The notes under the pieces were generated by a model. It made no database searches, was not told the DNA's origin, and saw only the letters and a program-made list of their open reading frames with translations. From Epilithonimonas sp. JDS (GTDB taxonomy: Bacteria; Bacteroidota; Bacteroidia; Flavobacteriales; Weeksellaceae), in the NCBI RefSeq assembly GCF_021261315.1, contig NZ_JAJSAX010000001.1, positions 930,001-994,000 of the forward strand: DNA of 64,000 nucleotides, in the 5' to 3' direction. Positions 18,507-27,276 of the stretch are shown here, piece by piece (the first letter of the stretch is position 1; each line of letters begins with the position of its first letter). Position numbers and translations under genes: made by a program.

Positions 18507-18932
18507 TTAGAGATTTAAAATAAAATCTTTATAAAAGTCTGTGTTTTTCAGCAACGAAAATACGAAAACTATTATTAACACTACAAAAACAAATGTTTTG
18601 CTCTTTAAAAAACGTTCGATTCCAAGTTTTAGTTTCTCATTAGTAGAAAAATTAATGATCAGAACAATCAATACTACCAGAATTGAAATTATAAACAAAG
18701 GATTGAACTTGAAAGCTTCTAAAAATCTGAAATGAAGCAATTCGTGAAACGCTCTCTGGACACCACAGCCGGCGCATTCGTAGCCTGTAATTGTTTTGAG
18801 CGGGCATTTTAGGAAAAAAGAGCTTTTTGAAGGATTGTTAAAAAAATAAAGACAAATCAAACACACAAGAAACACATAAAAAGCAATTTGTTTTTTATTA
18901 TTTTTAATTAATGTATTGATTTTCAAATTCAT
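18507..18932 (-). CDS. DUF2752 membrane protein
   Basis: A 141-residue integral membrane protein with about three or four hydrophobic segments (residues ~13-32, 70-95, 112-132). The DUF2752 signature is present: KCPLKTITGYECAGCGVQRA, with its paired cysteines, followed by the amphipathic FHELLHFRFLEAFKFNP. Members are small proteins of unknown function, frequent in Bacteroidetes. Together with the WG-repeat gene it reads leftward; the acnB promoter region lies on its other side. Confidence 0.75.
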   Translation of the reverse strand: MNLKINTLIKNNKKQIAFYVFLVCLICLYFFNNPSKSSFFLKCPLKTITGYECAGCGVQRAFHELLHFRFLEAFKFNPLFIISILVVLIVLIINFSTNEKLKLGIERFLKSKTFVFVVLIIVFVFSLLKNTDFYKDFILNL

Positions 18933-19056
18933 AATAATTAAAGACTCGGATTTGTAAAGTAAAAATTAATTTGATAAAATTAGACAATATAGATAGATTA
19001 AATCTAATTTATTTTGAATCTAAATTAATCTAATCGTTTAAAAGCGTATAATTTCG

Positions 19057-19064
19057 TAAATTTG
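19057..19064 (+). promoter_or_regulatory. Possible -7 element for acnB
   Basis: TAAATTTG matches the Bacteroidetes -7 consensus TAnnTTTG. No TTTG is found at the expected 19-21 nt upstream, so the call is weak. Confidence 0.35.
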
Positions 19065-19094
19065 TGCGGTTTAAAAAGAAACAAAATCCTTTCA

Positions 19095-19139
19095 ATGACC
19101 ACTTTGGACGCAAGTCCTCTGCAACAAACCAAACAGTAG
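19095..19139 (+). CDS. Possible 14-residue upstream peptide before acnB
   Basis: ATG-to-TAG frame of 14 codons (MTTLDASPLQQTKQ) lying between a TAAATTTG element and the acnB start, with its stop 71 nt before acnB. It could be a leader peptide, a chance ORF or part of the 5' UTR. No similarity is recognised. Confidence 0.2.
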   Translation: MTTLDASPLQQTKQ

Positions 19140-19209
19140 AGTTATAATTTGTAAAGATTAAACTTTCCTTCTATAAATCTACCTTTAACATTAAAAAGAA
19201 TTTCTATTT

Positions 19210-21990
19210 ATGAATATTTACCAGGATTACATCCAAGAGATTGAAGAAAGAAAAAGCCAAGGCCTTCATCCGAAGCCAATTGATACTGCAGAATTACTTA
19301 GCGAAATCATCGCACAAATCAAGGATTCAGACAATGCATATCGGGAAGATTCTCTTAACTTTTTTATTTACAACGTTTTACCGGGAACCACTAGTGCTGC
19401 AGGTGTCAAGGCGGAGTTTTTAAAAGAAATCATTCTTGGACAATCTGAAATAGTTGAAATTTCTCCAGCGTACGCTTTCGTATTATTATCTCATATGAAA
19501 GGCGGCCCTTCTATAAAAGCATTATTAGATTTGGCATTAGGCGAAAACAAAGATATCGCAAAAGAAGCTGCAGAAGTTCTGAAAACTCAGGTTTTCCTTT
19601 ACGAAGCCGATACAGATCGTCTGAAAGAAGCTTTCCACAACGGTAACGAAATCGCAAAAGAATTGATTGAAAGTTACTCGCAGGCAGAGTTTTTCACAAA
19701 ACTTCCGGAAGCTCCTGAAGAAATCAAAGTGGTAACTTACATCGCGGGTGAAGGTGATATCTCTACAGATTTATTGTCTCCGGGAAATCAGGCACACTCA
19801 AGATCGGACCGCGAACTTCACGGAAAATGTATGATGACACCTGAAGCTCAGGCAGAAATCAAAGCTTTGCAGGAACAACATCCTGACAAAAGCGTAATGC
19901 TGATCGCAGAAAAAGGAACAATGGGTGTTGGATCATCCAGAATGTCCGGTGTAAACAATGTCGCACTCTGGACCGGTAAACAAGCGAGTCCTTACATTCC
20001 ATTTGTGAATTTTGCACCAATTGTTGGCGGAACAAACGGAATCTCTCCAATCTTTTTGACAACTGTTGATGTAACCGGCGGAATTGGAATTGATCTTCAA
20101 AACTGGGTTAAAAAATTGGATGCAGAAGGAAATGTAATCCGTAACGAAAACAACGAACCAATTCTTGAGGAAGTTTATTCTGTAGCGACAGGAACTGTTC
20201 TTACTATTAATACTAAGACTAAAAAATTATACAACGGCGACCAGGAACTGAAAGATATTTCTAAATCGTTCACGCCGCAAAAAATGGAATTCATCAAAGC
20301 TGGTGGATCTTACGCGATTGTTTTTGGTAAAAAATTACAGACTTGGGCATCAAACCTTTTAGGAATCGAAATCCCGACGGTTTATGCGCCATCAAAAGAA
20401 ATCACCAAAGAAGGCGTTGGCCTTACTGCGGTTGAAAAAATCTTCAATAAAAATGCTGTTGGTCTAGCACCAGGAAAAGTGTTACACGCAGGTTCAGACG
20501 TTCGTGTAGAAGTTAACATCGTTGGTTCTCAGGACACAACCGGTTTGATGACTGCTCAGGAATTGGAATCCATGGCAGCGACAGTTATCTCTCCAATCGT
20601 TGATGGTGCTTACCAATCCGGTTGTCACACTGCATCAGTTTGGGATAAAAAAGCGCAGGCTAATATTCCAAGATTGATGAAATTTATGAATGATTTCGGA
20701 TTGATCACAGCACGTGACCCGAAAGGAGAATATCACGCAATGACAGACGTTATTCATAAAGTTCTTAATGATATCACAATTGACGAATGGGCAATCATCA
20801 TCGGTGGAGATTCTCACACAAGAATGTCCAAAGGTGTGGCTTTCGGAGCCGACTCAGGAACTGTGGCTTTGGCTTTGGCGACTGGTGAAGCATCTATGCC
20901 AATTCCGGAATCTGTAAAAGTAACTTTCAAAGGTGATATGAAAGCACATATGGATTTCCGTGATGTGGTCCATGCTACTCAATTGCAGATGCTTCAGCAG
21001 TTTGGAGGAGAAAATGTTTTCCAGGGTAGAATTATCGAGGTTCATATTGGAACGCTTCCTGCAGATCAGGCATTTACATTCACTGACTGGACTGCGGAGA
21101 TGAAAGCAAAAGCTTCAATCTGTATTTCTGAAGACGATACCTTGATCGAATCTCTGGAAATTGCAAAAGGCAGAATCCAGATAATGATCGACAAAGGAAT
21201 GGATAACCATCTGAATGTTCTTCAGGGATTAATTAATAAAGCAAATAAGAGAATTACTGAAATTAAATCTGGCGAAAAACCAGCTTTGACTCCGGATTCC
21301 AATGCTAAATATTACGCAGAAGTTGTTGTTGATCTTGATGCAATCGCTGAACCAATGATTGCCGATCCTGATGTAAACAACGAAGATGTTTCCAAAAGAT
21401 ATACGCACGATACGATCAGAGACCTTACTTTCTACGGAGGAAACAAAAAAGTAGATTTAGGTTTCGTCGGATCTTGTATGGTGCACAAAGGCGATTTGAA
21501 AATCGTTTCTCAGATGTTGAAAAATATCGAAAGACAAAATGGTAAAGTAGAATTCAGCGCACCATTGGTGGTTGCTGCTCCTACTTACAACATCATCGAT
21601 GAATTGAAAGCGGAAGGTGATTGGGAATTATTGGAAAAATATTCCGGTTTTGAATTTAATGACAACGCTCCGAAAGGCGCTGCCCGTACTGAATACGAAA
21701 ATATGATGTACCTAGAGCGTCCTGGTTGTAATCTATGTATGGGTAACCAGGAAAAAGCGGAAAAAGGAGATACCGTTTTAGCTACTTCTACCCGACTTTT
21801 CCAAGGCAGAGTTGTTGAGGATTCTGAACGTAAAAAAGGTGAATCTTTATTGGCTTCTACGCCGGTTGTTGTTCTTTCAGCTATTATGGGAAGAATTCCG
21901 AATATTGAAGAATACAAAGCAGCCGTTGAAGGTATTGACCTGACAAAATTTGCGCCGCCAATCAAAGAATTGGTAGCTGTTGGGCATTAA
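19210..21990 (+). CDS. acnB: Aconitate hydratase B / 2-methylisocitrate dehydratase
   Basis: A 926-residue bifunctional aconitase B, catalysing citrate/isocitrate isomerisation (TCA cycle) and 2-methylisocitrate dehydration. The N-terminal HEAT-like domain (residues 1-160) is followed by the swivel domain and the catalytic core. Cluster ligands are seen as FVGSCMVHKG and, near the end, PGCNLCMGNQ (C-x2-C). The block ARTEYENMMYLERPGC and the final ATSTRLFQGR are typical of AcnB. The order of domains (HEAT-swivel first) separates it from the AcnA type that follows. It has its own terminator at 22035. Confidence 0.95.
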   Translation: MNIYQDYIQEIEERKSQGLHPKPIDTAELLSEIIAQIKDSDNAYREDSLNFFIYNVLPGTTSAAGVKAEFLKEIILGQSEIVEISPAYAFVLLSHMKGGPSIKALLDLALGENKDIAKEAAEVLKTQVFLYEADTDRLKEAFHNGNEIAKELIESYSQAEFFTKLPEAPEEIKVVTYIAGEGDISTDLLSPGNQAHSRSDRELHGKCMMTPEAQAEIKALQEQHPDKSVMLIAEKGTMGVGSSRMSGVNNVALWTGKQASPYIPFVNFAPIVGGTNGISPIFLTTVDVTGGIGIDLQNWVKKLDAEGNVIRNENNEPILEEVYSVATGTVLTINTKTKKLYNGDQELKDISKSFTPQKMEFIKAGGSYAIVFGKKLQTWASNLLGIEIPTVYAPSKEITKEGVGLTAVEKIFNKNAVGLAPGKVLHAGSDVRVEVNIVGSQDTTGLMTAQELESMAATVISPIVDGAYQSGCHTASVWDKKAQANIPRLMKFMNDFGLITARDPKGEYHAMTDVIHKVLNDITIDEWAIIIGGDSHTRMSKGVAFGADSGTVALALATGEASMPIPESVKVTFKGDMKAHMDFRDVVHATQLQMLQQFGGENVFQGRIIEVHIGTLPADQAFTFTDWTAEMKAKASICISEDDTLIESLEIAKGRIQIMIDKGMDNHLNVLQGLINKANKRITEIKSGEKPALTPDSNAKYYAEVVVDLDAIAEPMIADPDVNNEDVSKRYTHDTIRDLTFYGGNKKVDLGFVGSCMVHKGDLKIVSQMLKNIERQNGKVEFSAPLVVAAPTYNIIDELKAEGDWELLEKYSGFEFNDNAPKGAARTEYENMMYLERPGCNLCMGNQEKAEKGDTVLATSTRLFQGRVVEDSERKKGESLLASTPVVVLSAIMGRIPNIEEYKAAVEGIDLTKFAPPIKELVAVGH

Positions 21991-22034
21991 TAAAATTAAC
22001 AGATAAGTCTCACGACTTTTTTAAAATAATAATT

Positions 22035-22076
22035 GAAAGATCTTGATCCATTTGGATTCAGGATCTTTCTTTTTTG
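22035..22076 (+). terminator. Terminator after acnB
   Basis: GAAAGATC...GATCTTTC stem with a partly paired interior, then six T. It is 45 nt beyond the acnB stop and implies that the second aconitase has its own promoter. Confidence 0.75.
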
Positions 22077-22173
22077 TTTAGAACTTTTCCAGATTAAACT
22101 TGTTATGATTTTTTTAACTGAAATTTAAAATATCAAACTTTAATTTTTAGTAACTTGATAGTTGTAAAATATA

Positions 22174-22272
22174 ATGAATATTAATCCTATTAATCTTAAT
22201 CTGAAGCTTGTAGGAACAAAATTTGATAACTCTATTGCGAGAGCTTTTCCCCATCAAATAAGGAAAAGTTAA
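22174..22272 (+). CDS. Possible 32-residue small protein between the aconitase genes
   Basis: Frame ATG...TAA encoding a 32-residue basic peptide that begins MNINPINLNLKLVG and ends PHQIRKS. Its stop is 29 nt before the acn start. It lies in a 310-nt gap with little else besides the terminator. There is no recognised family, and it may equally be untranslated leader. Confidence 0.25.
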   Translation: MNINPINLNLKLVGTKFDNSIARAFPHQIRKS

Positions 22273-22301
22273 TTAATAAAATAACAAAATAAAATCGAGA
22301 T

Positions 22302-24572
22302 ATGACTTTTGACTTGGACATGATAAAAAAGGTTTATTCTGATTTCGAAACCAGAGTGAACGATGCAAGAGCTTTTATGGGAAGACCTCTTACTTATTCC
22401 GAAAAAATCCTTTGCGCACACCTGGATCCAAAACAGGTGAAAGAATCTTTCAAACGTGGTGAATCTTATGTAGATTTTGCACCGGACAGAGTGGCAATGC
22501 AGGATGCGACGGCACAAATGGCACTTTTGCAGTTTATGCAGGCAGGAAAAAAGCAAGTTGCAGTTCCTTCAACGGTTCACGCAGATCACCTGATTCAGGC
22601 AAGAGTTGGTGCTGCGAAAGACCTCATCGAAGCTGAAAATAAAAATAATGAAGTTTACCAGTTTCTTCAATCCGTTTCTAATAAATATGGCATTGGATTC
22701 TGGAAAGCCGGAGCCGGAATTATTCACCAAGTAGTTTTAGAAAACTATGCTTTCCCTGGCGGAATGATGATCGGAACTGATTCCCACACCGTAAATGCAG
22801 GTGGACTTGGAATGGTAGCGATCGGTGTTGGTGGTGCTGATGCAGTTGATGTGATGGCCGGAATGGCTTGGGAGCTAAAATTCCCGAAAATGATCGGTGT
22901 AAAACTGACGGGAAAACTCAACGGCTGGACTGCCGCAAAAGATGTTATTCTTAAAGTAGCCGGAATCCTTACCGTAAAAGGTGGAACCGGAGCTATCGTA
23001 GAATATTTCGGAGATGGTGCAGAATCACTTTCCTGTACCGGAAAAGGAACCATCTGTAATATGGGCGCAGAAGTTGGAGCTACAACTTCAATCTTCGCTT
23101 ATGATAATAATATGAGCAAATACCTCCGTTCTACAGACAGAGAAGATTTGGCGGATGCAGCAGATGCAGTTGCTCACGTTTTGAAAGCCGATCCGGAAGT
23201 TTTGGCAGAACCTCAAAAATATTATGATGAAGTGATCGAGATCAATCTTGATACTTTGGAACCTTATCTAAACGGCCCATTCACGCCAGATTTGGCAACG
23301 CCTATCTCTCAAATGAAAGAAATCGCCGAGAAAAATGGCTGGCCAACAAAAATCGAAGTTGGATTGATTGGTTCTTGTACCAACTCTTCCTACGAAGACA
23401 TCGCAAGAGCAGCTTCCATTGCTAAACAGGCAGGAGAAAAAAACCTAGAAGTGAAAGCGGAATATACGATCACGCCTGGTTCTGAGCAGGTAAGATTTAC
23501 TGTAGAAAGAGACGGTTTTATAAAAACTTTTGAAGAAATCGGCGGTAAAGTTTTTGCTAATGCATGCGGACCGTGTATCGGACAATGGGCGCGTGAAGGT
23601 GCTGAAAAACAGGAGAAAAACACCATCGTTCACTCTTTCAACAGAAACTTTTCAAAAAGAGCTGATGGTAATCCAAATACTTACGCTTTCGTCGGTTCGC
23701 CAGAATTGGTAACAGCCTTGGCAATTGCAGGAGATTTGACTTTCAATCCTTTAACGGATAAGCTTAAAAATAAAAACGGCGAAATGGTTCTCCTGGACGA
23801 ACCAAACGGTGATGAACTTCCTAAATTAGGATTTGATGTGGATGACCCAGGTTATATTGCGCCTGCCGAAGATGGTTCTAAAGTAGAAGTTGTGGTTTCT
23901 CCGACATCTGACAGATTGCAGTTGCTGGAGCCTTTTGCACCTTGGGATGGTAAGAATATTACAGGTGCAAAACTTTTGATCAAAGCTTATGGAAAATGTA
24001 CGACTGATCATATTTCTATGGCTGGACCTTGGCTGAAATACCGTGGACACCTTGATAATATCTCCAACAATATGTTGATAGGCGCTGTGAACGCTTTCAA
24101 TATGGAAACTAATAATGTTAAGAATGAGGAAGACGGACAGTACAAACCAGTTCCTGATTCTGCAAGACAATACAAAGCAGACGGCATTCCAACCATCGTA
24201 GTCGGTGATGAGAATTACGGTGAAGGTTCTTCGAGAGAACACGCAGCAATGGAGCCGAGACATCTTGGGGTGAGAGCCGTTTTGGTAAAATCATTTGCCC
24301 GAATCCACGAAACCAATCTTAAGAAACAAGGAATGTTGGCCTTAACTTTTGACAACAAAGAGGATTATGATAAGATCCAGGAAGATGACACGATCAACTT
24401 TTTAGACCTTGATCAGTTTGCGCCTGGTAAACAACTGTCTTTGGAATTTGTTCACGCAGATGGAACCAAAGATATCATCATAACAAATCATACTTACAAT
24501 GCAGGACAGATTGGTTGGTTCAAAGCTGGATCTGCACTTAATCTTATCAAAGCAATGGAGAAAGAAAGTTAG
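22302..24572 (+). CDS. acn: Aconitate hydratase (AcnA/mitochondrial type)
   Basis: A 756-residue aconitase of the mitochondrial/AcnA class, isomerising citrate to isocitrate. The 4Fe-4S ligands are [10 protein letters not shown] (first Cys) and ACGPCIGQW (C-x2-C). Substrate residues include [13 protein letters not shown] and the C-terminal swivel motif [11 protein letters not shown]. An alternative ATG lies 18 nt inside (22320, MIKKVYSDF); I keep the upstream start. It is the second aconitase here, so the isomerisation step is doubled by two unrelated classes in tandem, each with a separate terminator. This may give one stable and one redox-responsive enzyme. Confidence 0.93.
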   Translation: MTFDLDMIKKVYSDFETRVNDARAFMGRPLTYSEKILCAHLDPKQVKESFKRGESYVDFAPDRVAMQDATAQMALLQFMQAGKKQVAVPSTVHADHLIQARVGAAKDLIEAENKNNEVYQFLQSVSNKYGIGFWKAGAGIIHQVVLENYAFPGGMMIGTDSHTVNAGGLGMVAIGVGGADAVDVMAGMAWELKFPKMIGVKLTGKLNGWTAAKDVILKVAGILTVKGGTGAIVEYFGDGAESLSCTGKGTICNMGAEVGATTSIFAYDNNMSKYLRSTDREDLADAADAVAHVLKADPEVLAEPQKYYDEVIEINLDTLEPYLNGPFTPDLATPISQMKEIAEKNGWPTKIEVGLIGSCTNSSYEDIARAASIAKQAGEKNLEVKAEYTITPGSEQVRFTVERDGFIKTFEEIGGKVFANACGPCIGQWAREGAEKQEKNTIVHSFNRNFSKRADGNPNTYAFVGSPELVTALAIAGDLTFNPLTDKLKNKNGEMVLLDEPNGDELPKLGFDVDDPGYIAPAEDGSKVEVVVSPTSDRLQLLEPFAPWDGKNITGAKLLIKAYGKCTTDHISMAGPWLKYRGHLDNISNNMLIGAVNAFNMETNNVKNEEDGQYKPVPDSARQYKADGIPTIVVGDENYGEGSSREHAAMEPRHLGVRAVLVKSFARIHETNLKKQGMLALTFDNKEDYDKIQEDDTINFLDLDQFAPGKQLSLEFVHADGTKDIIITNHTYNAGQIGWFKAGSALNLIKAMEKES

Positions 24573-24594
24573 ATATAACTATTTAATGCCTTAC

Positions 24595-24630
24595 AAAAAC
24601 TTCTTACAATATTGTGAGAAGTTTTTATTT
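24595..24630 (+). terminator. Terminator after acn
   Basis: AAAAACTTCT...AGAAGTTTTT stem around ACAATATTGT, with a T-rich flank. It separates the aconitase transcript from the TAC-like operon. Confidence 0.8.
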
Positions 24631-24674
24631 TAAAAGTTAAATACTTTCAAAAATAATGTTTAAATTTGTTTAAT

Positions 24675-24702
24675 ATTTCACCTATAAGTGAAATTAAATT
24701 TG
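24675..24702 (+). promoter_or_regulatory. Operator and -7 element of the TAC-like operon
   Basis: Perfect 7-bp inverted repeat ATTTCAC-6 nt-GTGAAAT (24675-24694), immediately followed by TAAATTTG (24695-24702), a consensus -7 element. A TTTG lies at 24665-24668 but is 26 nt away, longer than usual. The geometry suits autorepression by the HTH protein encoded at 25242. Confidence 0.55.
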
Positions 24703-24717
24703 TTAATTAATTAAATA

Positions 24718-25245
24718 GTGAGTAGATTTGCACACTTGGTTGAGGTAGAACAATTTGAAAATGTAAAATATTTTTCGATTGTGATTGCAGAGGAACCTTT
24801 GGAAGAAGGCGAGTCGTTATTTGATCTATTTATTGATAAACAAACCATACAAAACAAAGAAAAGCTCCAACACATATTGGATTGGATTAAACTTATTGGA
24901 AACTATAAATACGGAGCAGATGAAAACTTTTTTAGATTTGAAAATGATGCTTCTGCATTGCCACCAAAAGGCAAAGATAGAGAGCCAAGTTATTTGGAAA
25001 ACGACCAAAATACCCCAAATGATTTAAGACTGTATTGCTTCCGAGCAAATGAGCATGTTGTTTTTCTTTTTAATGGTGACATAAAAACAACCGCTGTTCC
25101 GCAAGATTGCCCCAATGTAAAATCACATTTTGATTTGGCCAACAAACTATCCAAAAAAATTAATGAACTCTTCGGAAAAGAAATATTATGGAATAATGAT
25201 TGTTCCGATATTATCGTAGAAGAAGATTTCTTTTTTAATTTATGA
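24718..25245 (+). CDS. Putative toxin of a three-gene toxin-antitoxin-chaperone-like module
   Basis: A 175-residue acidic cytosolic protein with a GTG start at 24718 and no recognised full-length family. The C-terminal half (LRLYCFRANEHVVFLFNGDI, then KT, and a helix SHFDLANKLSKKINELF) is laid out like the core of RelE/HigB-type toxins, but the similarity is only visual. Its stop overlaps the antitoxin-like HTH gene by 4 nt (ATGA), and a SecB-like gene follows. The toxin call is from context: first gene, coupled to an HTH protein and a chaperone homologue, behind a palindromic operator. It could instead be a non-toxic partner. Confidence 0.6.
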   Translation: MSRFAHLVEVEQFENVKYFSIVIAEEPLEEGESLFDLFIDKQTIQNKEKLQHILDWIKLIGNYKYGADENFFRFENDASALPPKGKDREPSYLENDQNTPNDLRLYCFRANEHVVFLFNGDIKTTAVPQDCPNVKSHFDLANKLSKKINELFGKEILWNNDCSDIIVEEDFFFNL

Positions 25246-25649
25246 AAAAATCCAAACACAACATTTCTCGCTGGCTACAAGAAAATGCCAATCTAGAAAA
25301 CACAAGAAGAACAGAAAAAATGTTTGCTCTCGCTTCACGAATTATCGAAATGATGAAGGAACAAGGAATGAACAGAGTTCAACTTGCAGAAAAAATGGGA
25401 AAACAACCTTCAGAAATCAGCAAAATTTTATCTGGTTCGCACAATATTACCACCTCTTCTATTTTCGCTATTGAGGAAGCACTGGGAGGAAAAGACATTT
25501 TTGTGGTTTCTGGAAAAAAACAGGATTCAAAAGAAACACCTAAATATGTTTATCTAGAAGTTCATCATTTTGAAAAAACTTCGGAAACAAATTATCAAAA
25601 AACAAAAATCCCGATTCTTCCTGATACAATGCAAATAAAAGTGAGCTAA
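25242..25649 (+). CDS. HTH (XRE-type) antitoxin-like protein with C-terminal extension
   Basis: A 135-residue protein. A Cro/C1-type helix-turn-helix occupies about residues 33-90 (MKEQGMNRVQLAEKMGKQPS, EISKILSGSHNITTSSIFAI). The following ~45 residues (from GKKQDSKETPKYVYLEVHHF to PILPDTMQIKVS) are likely disordered and form a tail. In TAC systems such tails are the chaperone-addiction segment bound by the SecB-like partner. The first 30 residues are an N-terminal extension (SRWLQENANLENTRRTEKMF) as seen in several HTH antitoxins. Overlaps the upstream gene by 4 nt; the SecB-like gene begins 2 nt after its stop. Confidence 0.75.
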   Translation: MKKSKHNISRWLQENANLENTRRTEKMFALASRIIEMMKEQGMNRVQLAEKMGKQPSEISKILSGSHNITTSSIFAIEEALGGKDIFVVSGKKQDSKETPKYVYLEVHHFEKTSETNYQKTKIPILPDTMQIKVS

Positions 25650-25651
25650 AA

Positions 25652-26077
25652 ATGGCTACAAAAGATTTTAATATTAACATTGCCGATTTACAACTTTTTG
25701 AAATTGAAGTTGATTCAAATATTTCAATACATAATTGGAAGCAGGAAACTCTACTTTTAAAAATAGGACAAAATATTGCACACAATATAGAAGAAGCGAA
25801 AATTAAAATAGAACTTCATATTCGATTAGAATCTAATGAAAGTGGAGACTTTGCGGAGTTTGACATTACGTGTTTCTTTACTATTGACAACTCTGAAAAT
25901 TATTTGATGGACTTTGAAAACGAAAAAGTTTTCCATCCACAATTAATTACTACGCTTTTAAGTATTTCATTTTCTACTTCGAGAGGAATTGTTTTTGAAA
26001 AACTTCGAAATACGGAATGGAAAGAAACAATTTTACCAATTATTTCTCCTGTAAAATTGCTTTCGGACGGAAATTAA
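25652..26077 (+). CDS. SecB-like chaperone of the TAC-like module
   Basis: A 141-residue protein resembling SecB-family chaperones: an amphipathic beta-rich N-terminus (KDFNINIADLQLFEIEVDS), a long central strand pair (EEAKIKIELHIRLESN, FAEFDITCFFTID), then ISFSTSRGIVFEKLRNTEW and ILPIISPVKL, which is the SecB-type 'staRG..l....t.l....lPiinP' end. It lacks the acidic SecA-binding tail. By analogy with Rv1957-type chaperones it would fold and stabilise the antitoxin. Third gene of the operon, ended by a perfect terminator. Confidence 0.7.
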   Translation: MATKDFNINIADLQLFEIEVDSNISIHNWKQETLLLKIGQNIAHNIEEAKIKIELHIRLESNESGDFAEFDITCFFTIDNSENYLMDFENEKVFHPQLITTLLSISFSTSRGIVFEKLRNTEWKETILPIISPVKLLSDGN

Positions 26078-26078
26078 T

Positions 26079-26105
26079 AACGCCTCACAAATTGTGAGGC
26101 GTTGC
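26079..26105. terminator. Bidirectional terminator
   Basis: Perfect 11-bp stem AACGCCTCACA/TGTGAGGCGTT with a 3-nt loop. It lies between the SecB-like gene (plus strand) and the gene ending at 26111 (minus strand), so it can serve both. Confidence 0.85.
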
Positions 26106-26110
26106 TTGTT

Positions 26111-26491
26111 TTACTCTTTATTTTCTATATTCGAATCTGTTTCCTGTCTGCAAAACTTGGACTCGAATCTTTGTTTCCACATCTGTTTCATTTTTTCGCG
26201 TTCTTCTTCAGTGCCGCAAAATCTGGATTCTAATTTTTGCTTCCACATTTCCCGATCATCATTTCCAAAACCATTTCGATTTTTGAATTTCTCTTTCGCA
26301 TTAGCCAATCCTCCAAACAATATTTTTGAAATCAGCAAAATTCCGAGAGACTGCCAATAGGTAATCGCTTTCACACCCAAAACATCAGGCAAAACCATAT
26401 TCCAAAGCCATTGGAAAAACCAAATAAACAATCCAATTGCAGCAATAATGCAAGGGAATGCTAACCAAAATTTCTTTTTATGCTTGTTCAT
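26111..26491 (-). CDS. Small membrane protein with tandem WKQ-ES-FC repeat
   Basis: A 126-residue protein with two hydrophobic segments (residues ~9-30 and ~40-62), then a charged cytosolic tail. The tail holds a tandem repeat, MWKQKLESRFCGTEEER and MWKQRFESKFCRQETDS, with the Cys positions conserved. It is 13 nt downstream of the sigma factor gene and cotranscribed, so it may be a regulator or effector of that sigma. It belongs to no family that I recognise with confidence. Confidence 0.6.
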   Translation of the reverse strand: MNKHKKKFWLAFPCIIAAIGLFIWFFQWLWNMVLPDVLGVKAITYWQSLGILLISKILFGGLANAKEKFKNRNGFGNDDREMWKQKLESRFCGTEEEREKMKQMWKQRFESKFCRQETDSNIENKE

Positions 26492-26504
26492 TTTTTTTTT
26501 AAAA

Positions 26505-27080
26505 TTAATTTTTCAAATCATTGTAAAGTCGCTGCATTCTTTTTCGCAAATGTTTCACCGCATACGACTTTCTGCTGATAATTGTTTTGATGTTTTCGCC
26601 CTCTGCATCCGCAATTTCCTGCAAGGTTTTATCTTCCAGCTCGTTTTGAACATAAACCCGTTTTTGTTTTTCCGGAAGTTCGTCCAGAGCTTTCATCAGC
26701 TCATCCCAGAAAAGATCTTTGAACATCCCGACTTCGGGATTGTTGCTGTCATCTGCGAGGAGAATGTCTTTCACATTCAGTTCACCGTCTTCGTCCTGGT
26801 AGACAAAATCTTCCAGAGATTCTGTTTTTTTCTTGCGATAGCTGTCGATGATTTTATTCCTTGTCACTGAGTATAACCAGGCTCCGACATTTTCCAACTC
26901 ATTCAGATTGGTCAATCGGCTGGTCTGAAACCAAACTTCCTGTAGAATATCTTCTGCATCCTCTGTCTTTGCCACTTTAGAATTGATAAAGCGCAAGAGT
27001 TGAGAGCCGTAATTTTTTACGACTTCTGTAATCGATGCAGATCTGGTTTCGGTCATTTGCTGTAAAGATAGCGAGTCCAT
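26505..27080 (-). CDS. ECF-type RNA polymerase sigma factor
   Basis: A 191-residue ECF sigma factor. Region 2: FINSKVAKTEDAEDILQEVW, with the sigma-70 signature continuing into YSVTRNKIIDSYRKKK. Region 4: LDELPEKQKRVYVQNELEDK with the HTH TLQEIADAEGENIKTIISRK. I use the ATG at 27080 rather than a longer frame, because the upstream part crosses a palindromic repeat (27150-27226). An inner ATG at 27056 is also possible. Followed 13 nt later by a small membrane protein. Confidence 0.88.
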   Translation of the reverse strand: MDSLSLQQMTETRSASITEVVKNYGSQLLRFINSKVAKTEDAEDILQEVWFQTSRLTNLNELENVGAWLYSVTRNKIIDSYRKKKTESLEDFVYQDEDGELNVKDILLADDSNNPEVGMFKDLFWDELMKALDELPEKQKRVYVQNELEDKTLQEIADAEGENIKTIISRKSYAVKHLRKRMQRLYNDLKN

Positions 27081-27149
27081 ATGAATATGACGGTACTCGT
27101 GATTTTTTACTTTAAAGTTTGTTGAAAAAAATTGATTTTGCCAGAAAGT

Positions 27150-27226
27150 TTCGCTCCTACGGAGCTGTTTCAATTTGGAGAATCGATGATCTACACATAT
27201 TTAGCTCCTTCAGAGCTAATTGTAGT
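27150..27226. repeat. GCTCC/GGAGC palindromic repeat pair
   Basis: GCTCC-TAC-GGAGC (27153-27165) is followed by TTAGCTC-5 nt-GAGCTAA (27201-27219), with an outer CTACA/TGTAG pair (27191-27195 and 27221-27225). It has the same core as at 10712-10724. It lies upstream of the sigma factor gene and downstream of the acyltransferase gene. Confidence 0.55.
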
Positions 27227-27276
27227 AACCTGACTAAAAAAATTAACTTTTCTAAAAGCCATTAGCAAAAAGCAAA

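Noticed and set aside
24718-26077. Prophage remnant
   Set aside because: No integrase, attachment repeats or phage structural genes flank the three-gene unit. Its compact operon with own operator and terminator fits a TA-type module.
27081-27173. N-terminal extension of the second sigma factor
   Set aside because: It crosses a palindromic repeat and has no counterpart in ECF sigma factors.
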